NCBI RefSeq assembly: GCF_050586465.1
Contig: NZ_JBOCEG010000001.1
Span: 124,001-188,000, forward strand
Source of the DNA: CAJXYS01 sp913063035
GTDB lineage: Bacteria > Pseudomonadota > Alphaproteobacteria > Rhodobacterales > Rhodobacteraceae
Direction of reading: 5' to 3'
DNA: 64,000 nt
Position 1 is the first letter of the stretch. Every line of letters begins with the position of its first letter. The notes under the pieces are model-generated. The model made no database searches. It was not told the DNA's origin and was given only the letters and a program-made list of their open reading frames with translations. The position numbers were made by a program, and so were the translations under genes. Below are positions 50,108-59,079 of the stretch, in pieces.

Positions 50108-51698
50108 GTCTGTCCTCCGTCCAGTGGGCCGGGATGGCCGGGGCGGCCGCGATCAGTTGCCGCGTGTAGGGATGGGCGGGTGCGTCGAAAACCGTCTCGG
50201 TCCGGCCTTCCTCGACGATCTCGCCGGCCTTCATCACCAGCACCCGGTCGGTGATGGCGCGCACCACCGTCAGGTCATGGCTGATGAACAGGTAGGAGAG
50301 CCCGAAGCGCCCCTGCAGATCGGCCAGCAGATCGAGGATCTGCGCCCGGATCGACACGTCGAGCGCCGAGACCGCCTCGTCCAGCACGATCAGCTTGGGC
50401 CGGATGATCAGCGCCCGGGCGATCGCGATACGCTGGCGCTGCCCGCCCGAGAACTCGTGGATGTAGCGCGCCCCGTCGGCGGGGGACAGGCCCACCGCCT
50501 CCAGCGCCCCGGCGATCCGGTCGTCGCGGTCCTCGGGCGCATGGTCGAGCAGGTGGAATGGCTCGGCCACCAGCCGGGCCACGCGATGGCGCGGGTTGAA
50601 CGAGCCGAAGGGATCCTGGAACACCACCTGCATCTTGCGCCGCAGCGTCGCCGGCATGCGGCGTCCCGCATGCACGGTCGCGCCGTCCAGCGTGATCCTG
50701 CCCCCTTGCAGCTCTTCCAGCCCGAGGATCGCGCGTGTCAGCGTGGATTTCCCGCAGCCGGATTCCCCGACCAGCCCGAGGCTCTCGCCCGCGTGCAGGG
50801 TAAAGCTGACCCCGTCGACCGCCCGAAACGTCGGCGCTGCGCCGAAGAGCCGGGTGCCCGGCAGCGCGTAGTCGCGCACCGCCCCGCGCACGTCCAGCAG
50901 CGGCGTTTCGCGGGGCGCGCCGTGGCGTTCGGGCACATGGGCCGTCGCCGCGAAGAGCCGGTCGGTATAGGGATGCGCCCTGCGCCGGAAAAGCGTCTCG
51001 GTCGCGGCCGCCTCGACGATCCGTCCGTCCTGCATGACCGCGACGTGATCGGCCATGCCGGAGACCACCGCGAGATCGTGGGTGATCAGCATCAGGCTCA
51101 TGCCCTCCTCGGCGACGAGCCCCTTCAGCAGATCGAGGATCTGCGCCTGGGTCGTCACGTCGAGCGCCGTCGTGGGCTCGTCGGCGATCAGCAGCTTCGG
51201 CCGCAACGCCACCGCCATGGCGATGCAGACCCTCTGGCGCTGCCCGCCCGAGAGTTCGTGCGGATACCGCGACAGCGGGAAACGCTCCGCCGGCAGCCCG
51301 ACCCGCGCCAGGCGGTCCCGCGCGGCCGCGGCCGCGCCGGCGCGGTCGGCCGCGCCGTGCACGATCAGCGTTTCGGCCACCTGGTCGCCGACGGTCTGCA
51401 CCGGGTTGAGCGCGGTCATCGGCTCCTGGAAGATCATCCCGATCTCGTTGCCGCGCAGCCCGCACATCGCCCGCTCCCCGAGAGAGAGCAGGTCGCGCCC
51501 GCCGAAGCGCGCCGCGCCTTCGGCCCGGGCGCCGTCGGGCAGCAGCTGCATCAGGGCGAGCGCCGTCATCGATTTCCCCGATCCGCTCTCGCCCACGAGC
51601 CCGAAGACCTCGCCCGCGCCGATCTCGAAGGAGACGTCCCGCAGGATCGGCTCTGCCCTGATGGCGAGCGACAGGGTCTCGACCGAGAGCAGGCTCAT
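50094..51698 (-). CDS. Dipeptide/oligopeptide-type ABC transporter, fused double ATPase (DppD-DppF)
   Basis: A 534-residue fusion of two nucleotide-binding domains. NBD1 Walker A GESGSGKSM (~36-44), LSGGQRQRVCIA, Walker B LLIADEPTTALD; NBD2 Walker A GESGCGKSTL (~312), FSGGQRQRIAIA, LIVLDEAVSALD. Both carry the C-terminal Dpp/Opp extension. NBD2's Walker B reads DEA instead of DEP, a common variant. It powers the two permeases encoded upstream and overlaps permease 2 by 4 bases. Confidence 0.93.
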   Translation of the reverse strand: MSLLSVETLSLAIRAEPILRDVSFEIGAGEVFGLVGESGSGKSMTALALMQLLPDGARAEGAARFGGRDLLSLGERAMCGLRGNEIGMIFQEPMTALNPVQTVGDQVAETLIVHGAADRAGAAAAARDRLARVGLPAERFPLSRYPHELSGGQRQRVCIAMAVALRPKLLIADEPTTALDVTTQAQILDLLKGLVAEEGMSLMLITHDLAVVSGMADHVAVMQDGRIVEAAATETLFRRRAHPYTDRLFAATAHVPERHGAPRETPLLDVRGAVRDYALPGTRLFGAAPTFRAVDGVSFTLHAGESLGLVGESGCGKSTLTRAILGLEELQGGRITLDGATVHAGRRMPATLRRKMQVVFQDPFGSFNPRHRVARLVAEPFHLLDHAPEDRDDRIAGALEAVGLSPADGARYIHEFSGGQRQRIAIARALIIRPKLIVLDEAVSALDVSIRAQILDLLADLQGRFGLSYLFISHDLTVVRAITDRVLVMKAGEIVEEGRTETVFDAPAHPYTRQLIAAAPAIPAHWTEDRHGTG

Positions 51699-52513
51699 CG
51701 CGCCCTCCGGAGCCTGGGGTCGAGCAGGTCGCGCAGGCCGTCACCTATCAGGTTCAATCCCAGAACCGTCAGCACGATGGCCAGCCCGGGGAAGATCGCG
51801 AGATGGGGCGCGAAAGAGATCATCGTCTGGCTCTCGGCCAGCATCCGGCCCCAGGACGGCGTCGGCGGCTGCGCCCCGAGCCCGACATAGCTGAGCCCGG
51901 CCTCGGCCAGGATGCCGAGCGAGAACTGGATCGTGGCCTGCACGATCAGAAGGTTGGCGATATTGGGCAGGATATGCTCGACCGAGATGCGAAAACCGCC
52001 CTTGCCCGCGACGCGCGCGGCAAGGATGTAGTCCAGCGTCCAGAGGCTCAGCGCCGCGCCGCGGGTGACCCGCGCGAAGACCGGCGTGTTGAATATGCCG
52101 ATGGCCAGGATCGCGTTCAGCGCCGATGGCCCGAACACCGCCGTGATCAGGATCGCGATCACCAGCGCCGGAAAGGCGAAGATCAGGTCGTTGCCCCGCA
52201 TCACCACCTCGTCCACGAGCCCGCCGCGCCGGGCGGCGGCCAGCAGCCCCAGCGGCACGCCGAGCATCACGCCCATGCCGACGGCCACGATCGCCACCGC
52301 GATCGATGTCCGCGCACCCACCATCAGCATCGACAGGATGTCGCGCCCGAAATGGTCGGTGCCGAGCCAGTAGGTGGCGCCGGGCGTCCGGAGTTTCTCG
52401 GCGATGTTGAGCCCCTCGACCCCGTGCGGCGTCCAGACGAAGGACACGAGCGCCGCGACCGCGAAGACCGCGGTCAGCGCCCCCCCAAGCAGCAGGGCCG
52501 GCGGCCACCTCAT
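51695..52513 (-). CDS. ABC transporter permease, DppC-like
   Basis: A 272-residue permease of the BPD_transp_1 class: N-terminal helix (residues ~4-26), a periplasmic loop with HGVEGLNIAEKLRTPGATYWLGTDHFGRD, and four or five further helices with the EAA loop (SWGRMLAESQTMI). It matches DppC/OppC. Its start overlaps the stop of the DppB-like gene (ATGA) and its stop overlaps the ATPase start. Confidence 0.92.
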   Translation of the reverse strand: MRWPPALLLGGALTAVFAVAALVSFVWTPHGVEGLNIAEKLRTPGATYWLGTDHFGRDILSMLMVGARTSIAVAIVAVGMGVMLGVPLGLLAAARRGGLVDEVVMRGNDLIFAFPALVIAILITAVFGPSALNAILAIGIFNTPVFARVTRGAALSLWTLDYILAARVAGKGGFRISVEHILPNIANLLIVQATIQFSLGILAEAGLSYVGLGAQPPTPSWGRMLAESQTMISFAPHLAIFPGLAIVLTVLGLNLIGDGLRDLLDPRLRRAR

Positions 52514-53457
52514 CGCCGCCTCCGCAGCCGCGGGTCGACCGCGGCATAGGCGAGATCGACCAGGAAATTGACGGTGATGACCGCGAAGACCAGCAGCATC
52601 ACGACCGACTCCACGACGACCAGGTCGCGCTGCGTGATTCCCTGGAAGATGAGCCGCCCGAGACCCGGCAGGAAAAAGACGTTCTCGATGATGATCGCGC
52701 CGGCCAGCAGGAACGAGAACTGGAGCCCGATAATGGTCAGCACCGGGATCATCGCGTTCCGGAGCGCGTGACGGAACACCGCCTGGCGCCGGGTCAGCCC
52801 CTTGGCCCGCGCGGTGCGGATGTAGTCCTGGCCGAGCGTCTCCAGCACGCTCGAGCGCATCACGCGGGCGAGAATCGAGGCTTGCGGCAGCGCCAGCGCC
52901 ACCGCCGGCAGGGTCAGCGCCTTGACGTTGATCCAGATCCCCTCGTCCCAGCCGGGGAAGCCGCCCGCCGAGAACAGCCGCAACTGGATCGCGAAGACCA
53001 GCACCAGCAGCATCGCGAACCAGAAATTCGGCACCGCGATGCCCAGCTGCGTGGCCCCCATGATGCCGGCGTCCACGGCGGTGCCGCGCCGCGCCGCCGC
53101 GATCAGGCCCACCGGAAAGGCGATCGCCGTCGAGAGGGCCAGCGCGTAGGCCGCCAGCGGCAGCGACACCCAGAGCCGGGCCGCCACCAGGTCGGCCACC
53201 GGCACGCGGTAGGTGTAGGAGATGCCGAAATCGCCCCGCAGCATGCCGCCGATCCAGTCGAGGTAGCGGGCCGGCAGGCTGCCGCCCAGTCCCAGTTCTT
53301 CCCGCAGCGCGGCGACCGCGGCCGGATCTGCGTTCAGACCCAGCATGAAGGCCGCCGGGTCGCCCGGAACCCCCTCGATCACCGCGAAGATCACGAGGCT
53401 CGCGACGATCAGGCTCAGCCCCAGCGAGACGAGGCGCGAGATGGCGAAGCGGAGCAT
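52510..53457 (-). CDS. ABC transporter permease, DppB-like
   Basis: A 315-residue permease: LRFAISRLVSLGLSLIVASLVIF-type N-terminal helix (in two parts), PGDPAAFMLG periplasmic loop, and six helices ending LVDLAYAAVDPRLRRR, a hallmark of DppB/OppB/NikB. First gene of the transporter operon. The operon has no solute-binding protein of its own; a matching gene lies at 56105-57580 beyond creatinase and a DMT gene. Confidence 0.92.
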   Translation of the reverse strand: MLRFAISRLVSLGLSLIVASLVIFAVIEGVPGDPAAFMLGLNADPAAVAALREELGLGGSLPARYLDWIGGMLRGDFGISYTYRVPVADLVAARLWVSLPLAAYALALSTAIAFPVGLIAAARRGTAVDAGIMGATQLGIAVPNFWFAMLLVLVFAIQLRLFSAGGFPGWDEGIWINVKALTLPAVALALPQASILARVMRSSVLETLGQDYIRTARAKGLTRRQAVFRHALRNAMIPVLTIIGLQFSFLLAGAIIIENVFFLPGLGRLIFQGITQRDLVVVESVVMLLVFAVITVNFLVDLAYAAVDPRLRRRR

Positions 53458-53538
53458 TCCGGCGAGGGTCCTCCCTGGTCCGGCCCGAGCCTAGGCGCGG
53501 CCTGCACGGGGGTCCAGCCCGAAGCGCGACCGGCCCGT

Positions 53539-53558
53539 CCAAGTGGTCCAAATATCCC
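53539..53558 (-). repeat. Intergenic repeat tail, copy 2
   Basis: On the minus strand this 20-base segment matches the tail of the glcD-glcE intergenic repeat (38050-38069) with one mismatch. It sits in the 315-base divergent gap (53458-53772) between the permease and creatinase genes. The GC-hairpin half of copy 1 is absent here; only the tail and a preceding G/C run are shared. Confidence 0.55.
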
Positions 53559-53642
53559 CCGCGCGGCGCGCATGAAATCCGCGCCCGAAGGGCGCGCCGG
53601 GCTTGCCAGGCCGGTGATTCCATCCGATAACGGCGCCGAGCC

Positions 53643-53739
53643 GTGGCGATGGCGTCGCCACCGGGGCCGGCACGTGGCCCCGCGCTCGCGGGCGGATCGC
53701 CCGCTGTCGTCCTGCACGCCGGGACCTTTCGAGGGGTCC
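53643..53739 (+). promoter_or_regulatory. Hairpin-rich leader upstream of creatinase
   Basis: Four consecutive perfect short stems: 53643-53649/53655-53661, 53662-53668/53676-53682, 53688-53694/53698-53704 and 53722-53726/53735-53739, ending 22 bases before the GGAGG site (53762-53766) of creatinase. Chance hairpins are frequent at this GC content, yet their tight succession suggests a structured 5' UTR. No known riboswitch core was recognised. The rest of the 315-base gap (53458-53642) holds the repeat tail and nothing else I can name. Confidence 0.35.
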
Positions 53740-53772
53740 GGGCGCACCGGCCCCCGTGGACGGAGGTCGAAG

Positions 53773-54987
53773 ATGACAGATACCCAGAGACCGGAATTCT
53801 ATCGTTTCCACAACGGCGAGAAGGCCGCGCTGCCGTTCGCGGCGGAAGAATACGCCGCGCGGCTGGCCGGGCTGCGCGCGGCGATGGACGAGGCGGGCGT
53901 GACGGCCGTGGTTCTCACCTCGATGCAGAACGTCGCCTATTACGCCGGCTTTCTCTACTGCGCCTTCGGGCGGCCCTATGCCTGCGTGGTCACGCCGGCG
54001 GATTGCGTGACGATCTCGGCCGGGATCGACGCGGGCCAGCCCTGGCGCCGCTCGGCCGGCGACAACATCACCTATACCGATTGGGCGCGCGACAATTTCT
54101 GGCGCGCGGTCCGGTCGGTCGCGGGCACCGGCGGGCGGATCGGCTACGAGGGCGATCACCTCACGCTGGAACAGTCCGGGAAGCTGCAGGCGTTCCTTGC
54201 CCCGGCCGCGACGGTGGACATCGCCCCGGCCACCATGCGCCAGCGCATGCACAAATCGCCCGCCGAGATCGACCTGATCCGCCAGGGCGCCGCGGTGGCC
54301 GATGTCGGCGGCTACGCGATCCGCGAGGCGGTCCGCGAAGGCACGCGCGAGATCGACGTCGCCATGGCCGGACGCGACGCGATGGAGCGCGAGATCGCGC
54401 GCCGCTTTCCCGAGGCCGAGTACCGCGACACCTGGGTCTGGTTCCAGTCGGGTCTCAACACCGACGGGGCGCACAACCCGGTCACCGGGCGCGCCCTCGC
54501 GCGGGGCGATATCCTGAGCCTCAATACCTTCCCGATGATCTCGGGCTACTACACGGCACTGGAGCGCACGATGTTCCTCGGCGCGGTCGACCCGGCGTCG
54601 CGCGAGATCTGGGAGGCCAACGTCGCGGCCCACGAGCTCGGCATCTCGCTGATCCGGCCGGGGGCGAGCTGTTCCGGCATCACCGCCGAGATCAACGCCT
54701 TCTTCGCCGACCGCGATCTGCTGCGGTATCGCAGCTTCGGCTACGGCCACAGCTTCGGGATTCTCAGCCATTACTACGGCCGCGAAGCCGGCCTCGAGCT
54801 GCGCGAGGACATCGACACCGTGCTGGAACCCGGCATGGTCGTGTCGATGGAGCCGATGCTTACGATCCCGGACGGTCAGCCGGGCGCGGGCGGCTACCGC
54901 GAGCACGACATCCTCGTGGTGACCGCGGACGGGGCCGAGAACATCACCGGCTATCCCTACGGCCCGGCGTTCAACGTGGTTGGATAG
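53773..54987 (+). CDS. Creatinase (creatine amidinohydrolase)
   Basis: A 404-residue pita-bread (M24-fold) enzyme hydrolysing creatine to sarcosine and urea. It follows the Pseudomonas putida creatinase pattern throughout: CAFGRPY with F65/R67 (P. putida F62/R64), ISAGIDAGQPWRR, FQSGLNTDGAHNPVT with the key His 234 (H232), GYYTALERT with Glu 264 (E262), FGYGHSFGILSHYYGREAG and EPGMVVSMEPM. It lacks a metal requirement in the family. The start at 53773 has GGAGG upstream. Plus-strand gene set between two minus-strand transporter pieces; creatininase and sarcosine oxidase genes are not in the window. Confidence 0.9.
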   Translation: MTDTQRPEFYRFHNGEKAALPFAAEEYAARLAGLRAAMDEAGVTAVVLTSMQNVAYYAGFLYCAFGRPYACVVTPADCVTISAGIDAGQPWRRSAGDNITYTDWARDNFWRAVRSVAGTGGRIGYEGDHLTLEQSGKLQAFLAPAATVDIAPATMRQRMHKSPAEIDLIRQGAAVADVGGYAIREAVREGTREIDVAMAGRDAMEREIARRFPEAEYRDTWVWFQSGLNTDGAHNPVTGRALARGDILSLNTFPMISGYYTALERTMFLGAVDPASREIWEANVAAHELGISLIRPGASCSGITAEINAFFADRDLLRYRSFGYGHSFGILSHYYGREAGLELREDIDTVLEPGMVVSMEPMLTIPDGQPGAGGYREHDILVVTADGAENITGYPYGPAFNVVG

Positions 54988-54993
54988 GCGGCA

Positions 54994-55026
54994 GGCCCGC
55001 GCGGCGTCAGTGGCGCCGCGCGGGCC
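54994..55026. terminator. Bidirectional hairpin between creatinase and DMT genes
   Basis: A 13-bp perfect stem (54994-55006 with 55014-55026, 7-base loop) starts 6 bases past the creatinase stop and overlaps the last codons of the convergent DMT gene. There is no T tract on either side, so it is terminator-like only. Confidence 0.4.
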
Positions 55027-55996
55027 GCCGGCTGGCCACCGGGCGGGCCTTCTGACGCTCGCGCAGGAAGACGAAGAGCCCCGCGCCCACGATCAGCGCG
55101 ATACCGGCCCAGACCTCGGGGGCGGGCAGATCGCCCCAGATCGCCCAGCCCCAGAGCACCGCCAGCGGCAGCCCGACATATTCGAAGGGGGCGACCGTCG
55201 CCGCGCTGGCGATGCGATAGGCCGCCGAGAGGCAATAGCCGATCACCGCCGAGCAGAGCCCGAGACCGAGGAACAGCCAGCGGTCCGTGCCCTCGGGCCA
55301 GATCCACGCCCGCAGCAGGAAACGCAGGCTCTCGTTTTCCATCCCGGCGGCGAAGCGCCCGTCGCCGGCCACGAGCCAGAACAGCGCCGAGACCAGCAGG
55401 AAGCTGCCCTGGATGTAGACCGCCATCGCCGAGGCCCGCGCGCCGACGCCGAGCTTGCGGGTCATGAGTTGCATCATCGCGTACATGAGCGCGGCGAAGA
55501 CCGGCAGCAGCAGCACGGCCCGCGGCACGTCGAGCGCGGCCTCGCCGGCCCAGGGGCGCTGCATGATCACCACCCCGAGGAAACCGACCACGACCGCCCC
55601 GATCCGGAGCGGTCCGACCTTCTCGCCGAGGATCGGGACCGACAGCACCGTGATGAAGAGGGGCGCGGCGAAAAAGAGCGCCGTCGCCTCGGCCAGGGGC
55701 AGCACGGCAATGGCGGCGAAGAAGGACATGTTCGCCACCACGATGCAGAGACCGCGGAAGAGATGCAGCAGCGGCCGGTCTGTCTTGAGCAGCCGCCAGC
55801 CGCCTTCGAGCTGCACCAGCGTCAGCGTGAAGACCAGCGCGATGGCCGAACGCGTGAAGACCAGCTGATGCAGCGGGTAGCCGCCCGAGAGCTGCTTGAT
55901 CAGCATGTCGTTGACCGAGATGGCCGTCACGCCCAACAGGATAAGGGCGATGCCGACGGCCGGCCGGTCGGGCGCGGTACTCTCTGGCGTTGTCAT
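55007..55996 (-). CDS. DMT-superfamily (EamA) transporter
   Basis: A 329-residue, ten-helix EamA permease (GIALILLGVTAISVNDMLIKQL start; second EamA repeat from ~175). The first repeat's GGYPLHQLVFTRS loop is typical of the RhaT/EamA exporters. A basic C-terminal tail (RQKARPVASRRPARRH) is cytoplasmic. Downstream of the solute-binding gene on the same strand after 108 bases; substrate unknown. Confidence 0.88.
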   Translation of the reverse strand: MTTPESTAPDRPAVGIALILLGVTAISVNDMLIKQLSGGYPLHQLVFTRSAIALVFTLTLVQLEGGWRLLKTDRPLLHLFRGLCIVVANMSFFAAIAVLPLAEATALFFAAPLFITVLSVPILGEKVGPLRIGAVVVGFLGVVIMQRPWAGEAALDVPRAVLLLPVFAALMYAMMQLMTRKLGVGARASAMAVYIQGSFLLVSALFWLVAGDGRFAAGMENESLRFLLRAWIWPEGTDRWLFLGLGLCSAVIGYCLSAAYRIASAATVAPFEYVGLPLAVLWGWAIWGDLPAPEVWAGIALIVGAGLFVFLRERQKARPVASRRPARRH

Positions 55997-56104
55997 GGTC
56001 GGGTCCCGGGCCGGGCGAAATGGCCCGGCTCAGCCCGATGGTTCGCACCGGCCTCCCGCGCCGTCAAGTGTGCGGCACGGGCGGGCGGCCGGCGACGGTC
56101 GGTG

Positions 56105-57580
56105 TCACTCTTCCCAGTAGACGCCGGTGAGATCGTTCGCCTGGGTCGGCGCGTTTTCCCAGAGCCCGCGCAGCTCCGCCCGGGCCACGCCCGTCCGGGC
56201 GAGCTGGAAGAGATACCCGTTCACGTAGTCGTCGGCGATGTGGCGCTGGGCGGCCTGCATCAGCTCGGAGCGTTTCGCCGGGTCGGTCGCCTGGGTCAGC
56301 GCATTCATCAGCGCCTGGAACTCCGGGCTGTCGTAGTTGAAGTAGTACTCCGGCCGGGCATAGATGCCGATATCCATAGGCTCGGTGTGACTGACGATGG
56401 TCAGGTCGTAATCCGTGCCCTTGAAGACCTGCTCCAGCCACTGGGCCCATTCCAGGTTCTCGATCTCGGTCTCGATCCCCACCGCGCGCAGCTGCGCGGC
56501 CACGATCTCTCCGCCGCGGCGGGCGTAGGAGGGCGGCGGCAGTTTCAGCGAGAGCGTCAGGCCCTCGCCATGGCCGGCCTCTTCCAGCAGCGCGCGGGAC
56601 TTGTCCGGATCATGGGCGGATTGGCCGGTCAGATCCACGTAATCGGGGTGATGCGGGGCGAAATGGGTGCCGATGGGCGTGCCGTACCCGAACATCGCCC
56701 CGTCGATGATCTCCTGGCGGTCGATCGCGTGGGCGATGGCCTGCCGAACGCGGATGTCCGACAGCACCGCGTCGGCGTTGTTGGTCGACAGGATCGTTTC
56801 GCCCTCGGTCGAGCCGATCAGCAGCTGGAACCGCGGATCGGCCTCGAACTGGGCCAGCGTCTCGGGGGCGGGATAGCCCGGGAAGGCGTCGATGTCCTCG
56901 GCCATCATGGCCGAGAACGCCGCCGTCGGGTCCGAGATGAACTTGAAGGTCGCGGACTCGAGCGCCGGGGCCTCGCCCCAGTAATCGGGGTTGCGCACGA
57001 TCTCGACCCGGTCGCCCTTGACCCATTCCTCGAACATGAAGGGGCCGGTGCCGACCGGCGCGGTCGCGGCCTGGTCGATGGATTCGGGCGCCACGATCAC
57101 CGCGTCGCCCCAGGCCATCTTGGTCAGGAAGCCGCCATCCGGCGCCGAGAGCGTGACCCGCACGGTCAGCGGATCGATCACCTCGACATCGGTGATCCCG
57201 GCGAAGAGCGCCTTTTGCGCGTTGGTCGACTCCTCGGCGCGGGCGCGGTCGAGCGTGAATTTCACGTCCTCGGCGGTCATCTCGGAGCCGTCGTGGAAGG
57301 TCACGCCCGCGCGCAGGTCAAAGGTGTAGACCGCGCCGTCGCCGGAAATCTCCCAGCTCTCGGCCAGGGCCGGCGCGATCGAGCCGTCGGCCTGGTAGCG
57401 GGTAAGACCCTCGAAGATATTGGCGTAGACGACCTCGTCGATGGCGGCCGCGGCGCCGCCGGTCGGGTCCAGGTTGGGCGGCTCCAGCTGCATCCCGATC
57501 GTGATGTCGGTCTGGGCGGCGGCGGCGGTCGCGCCGGCCAGCAGCGCGGCGGCGGCGGCGGTTGTCAGGCGCTTCAACAT
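56105..57580 (-). CDS. ABC transporter solute-binding protein, dipeptide/DppA type (SBP_bac_5)
   Basis: A 491-residue periplasmic binding protein. Signal peptide ~1-22 (LLAGATAAAAQ), then TDITIGMQLEPPNLDPTGG, GLTRYQADGSIAPALAESWEIS and TFHDGSEMTAEDVKFTLDRA, all hallmarks of family 5 solute-binding proteins for peptides, nickel or glycosides. It most likely serves the Dpp-type permeases/ATPase at 50094-53457, from which it is separated by creatinase and the DMT gene. The ligand is unknown. Confidence 0.92.
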   Translation of the reverse strand: MLKRLTTAAAAALLAGATAAAAQTDITIGMQLEPPNLDPTGGAAAAIDEVVYANIFEGLTRYQADGSIAPALAESWEISGDGAVYTFDLRAGVTFHDGSEMTAEDVKFTLDRARAEESTNAQKALFAGITDVEVIDPLTVRVTLSAPDGGFLTKMAWGDAVIVAPESIDQAATAPVGTGPFMFEEWVKGDRVEIVRNPDYWGEAPALESATFKFISDPTAAFSAMMAEDIDAFPGYPAPETLAQFEADPRFQLLIGSTEGETILSTNNADAVLSDIRVRQAIAHAIDRQEIIDGAMFGYGTPIGTHFAPHHPDYVDLTGQSAHDPDKSRALLEEAGHGEGLTLSLKLPPPSYARRGGEIVAAQLRAVGIETEIENLEWAQWLEQVFKGTDYDLTIVSHTEPMDIGIYARPEYYFNYDSPEFQALMNALTQATDPAKRSELMQAAQRHIADDYVNGYLFQLARTGVARAELRGLWENAPTQANDLTGVYWEE

Positions 57581-57657
57581 GAATGTCCCTCCCCGTGGGT
57601 CTGTCTTTGGCCGCAGGCTATCCCGAAAGCCCGCGGCTTGGGAAGTGCCGGGCGCGG

Positions 57658-58950
57658 TCAGCGCGCCAGCAGCAGTTCGGCCAGCGTCAGCGTCAGCACC
57701 TTCGCGCTGTCGGCCATGTCGTCGATCCCGACCCATTCGTCCGGCTGGTGGGCCAGGTCGAGGATCCCCGGGCCATAGGCGATGCAGTTCTTCATGCGCC
57801 CGATCCGGTCGATGTGCTTCTGGTCGTATGTTCCGGGGCTGACGACGTAATCCGGCGCGCGGGCCAGCACGCGCTCGATCGCGGCGCTGACGGTCCGGAC
57901 AACGGGCGCGTCGCGCTCGGTCATGGACGGCACCACCTCGTGCATGTCCCGGATCTCGTAGTCGAAACCCGGCCGGCCCGCCTTGATATGCTCCATCATC
58001 GCGCGGATCTCGGCCTTCACGGTGGCGATATCCTCCTCGATCAGGAAGCGGCGGTCGATCACGATGCGGCAGCGGTCCGGCACGCAGGGCGCGGGAAAGC
58101 CGTCATAGCCCGCCTCGTGTTCCGGCTCGCCGCCATGGATCGAGTTGATGTTCAGGGTGGATTGCTTCGCCCCGTCCGGCACCACCGGCATATCGGTGTG
58201 CTTCGAGGCGAGCAGCGGGAAGAGGTGGGTCTCCATCTCGGCGAGGACGGCCCCCATGTGGCGCACCGCGCAGTCGCCCAGGAACGGCATCGAGCCGTGC
58301 GCGATTCGTCCCTTGGTCTCGATCTCGGCCCACCAGACGCCCCGGTGGCCGAGGCAGACGCGGTCCTTGTTCAGCGGTTCGGGGATGATCACGTGCTGGA
58401 CGCGCTCGGGCGTGAAATAGCCCTGGTCCGCCATCCAGGCGACGCCGCCGTAGCCGCCCGATTCCTCGTCCGCCGTGGCCGAGATCTCGATAGCGCCGGC
58501 ATGGTCCGGAAAGCAGGCGACGAAGGCCTCCGCGGCGACGATCGCCGTGGCGATGCCGCCTTTCATGTCACAGGCCCCGCGGCCATAGACGCGGCCGTCC
58601 TTCACCGTGCCGCCGAAGGGGTCGGTCGACCAGCCCTGGCCGACCTCGACCACGTCCGTGTGGCCGTTGAAATGAACGCAGTCCCCGGGGCGCGTGCCCT
58701 CGCGCCGGGCAAGGAGGTTCCAGCGCGGGTACTTGTCGCTGTCGGCCGGCGCGCCTTCGGCCCGCAGCAGCTGCACCGTGAATCCCGCGGCATGCAGCCG
58801 GGGCTTCAGCGCCTCGCAGATGTCGCGGTAATGCCGGCCCGGCGGGTTCAGCGTGGGAATGCGGATCAGCGCCTGCGTCAGGGCGACCAAATCGTCGCGC
58901 CGGGCGTCGATCTCGGCGGTCAGGCGGTCCATGTCGGCGGGTGCGGTCAT
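57658..58950 (-). CDS. M20-family deacylase (ArgE/DapE-like)
   Basis: A 430-residue di-zinc amidohydrolase. Metal ligands are readable in CVHFNGHTDVVEVG, GRGACDMKGG and TADEESGGYGG (general base Glu), with a dimerisation lid in the middle and a C-terminal AHQPDEWVGIDDM segment providing the last His. It resembles acetylornithine deacetylase/succinyl-DAP desuccinylase-type enzymes of uncertain substrate. Directly upstream of the solute-binding gene on the same strand, so it may deacylate the imported compound. Confidence 0.9.
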   Translation of the reverse strand: MTAPADMDRLTAEIDARRDDLVALTQALIRIPTLNPPGRHYRDICEALKPRLHAAGFTVQLLRAEGAPADSDKYPRWNLLARREGTRPGDCVHFNGHTDVVEVGQGWSTDPFGGTVKDGRVYGRGACDMKGGIATAIVAAEAFVACFPDHAGAIEISATADEESGGYGGVAWMADQGYFTPERVQHVIIPEPLNKDRVCLGHRGVWWAEIETKGRIAHGSMPFLGDCAVRHMGAVLAEMETHLFPLLASKHTDMPVVPDGAKQSTLNINSIHGGEPEHEAGYDGFPAPCVPDRCRIVIDRRFLIEEDIATVKAEIRAMMEHIKAGRPGFDYEIRDMHEVVPSMTERDAPVVRTVSAAIERVLARAPDYVVSPGTYDQKHIDRIGRMKNCIAYGPGILDLAHQPDEWVGIDDMADSAKVLTLTLAELLLAR

Positions 58951-59079
58951 GGCGCGGAGCCTAGCGGCCGCCCAACGTGCCGGCAATCCGCATCTTCCAT
59001 CCGCGGGCCGCGCGCCCCATATCGGGCATGGCCAGCCCTGCCGCGCGCTGCTATCAGCCCGCCAAACGAGGAGAGTGCC

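Noticed and set aside
52768..53772. In-frame upstream extension of creatinase by 335 codons
   Set aside because: The extension overlaps the DppB-like permease gene and has no domain similarity; creatinase family length and the GGAGG site fix the start at 53773.
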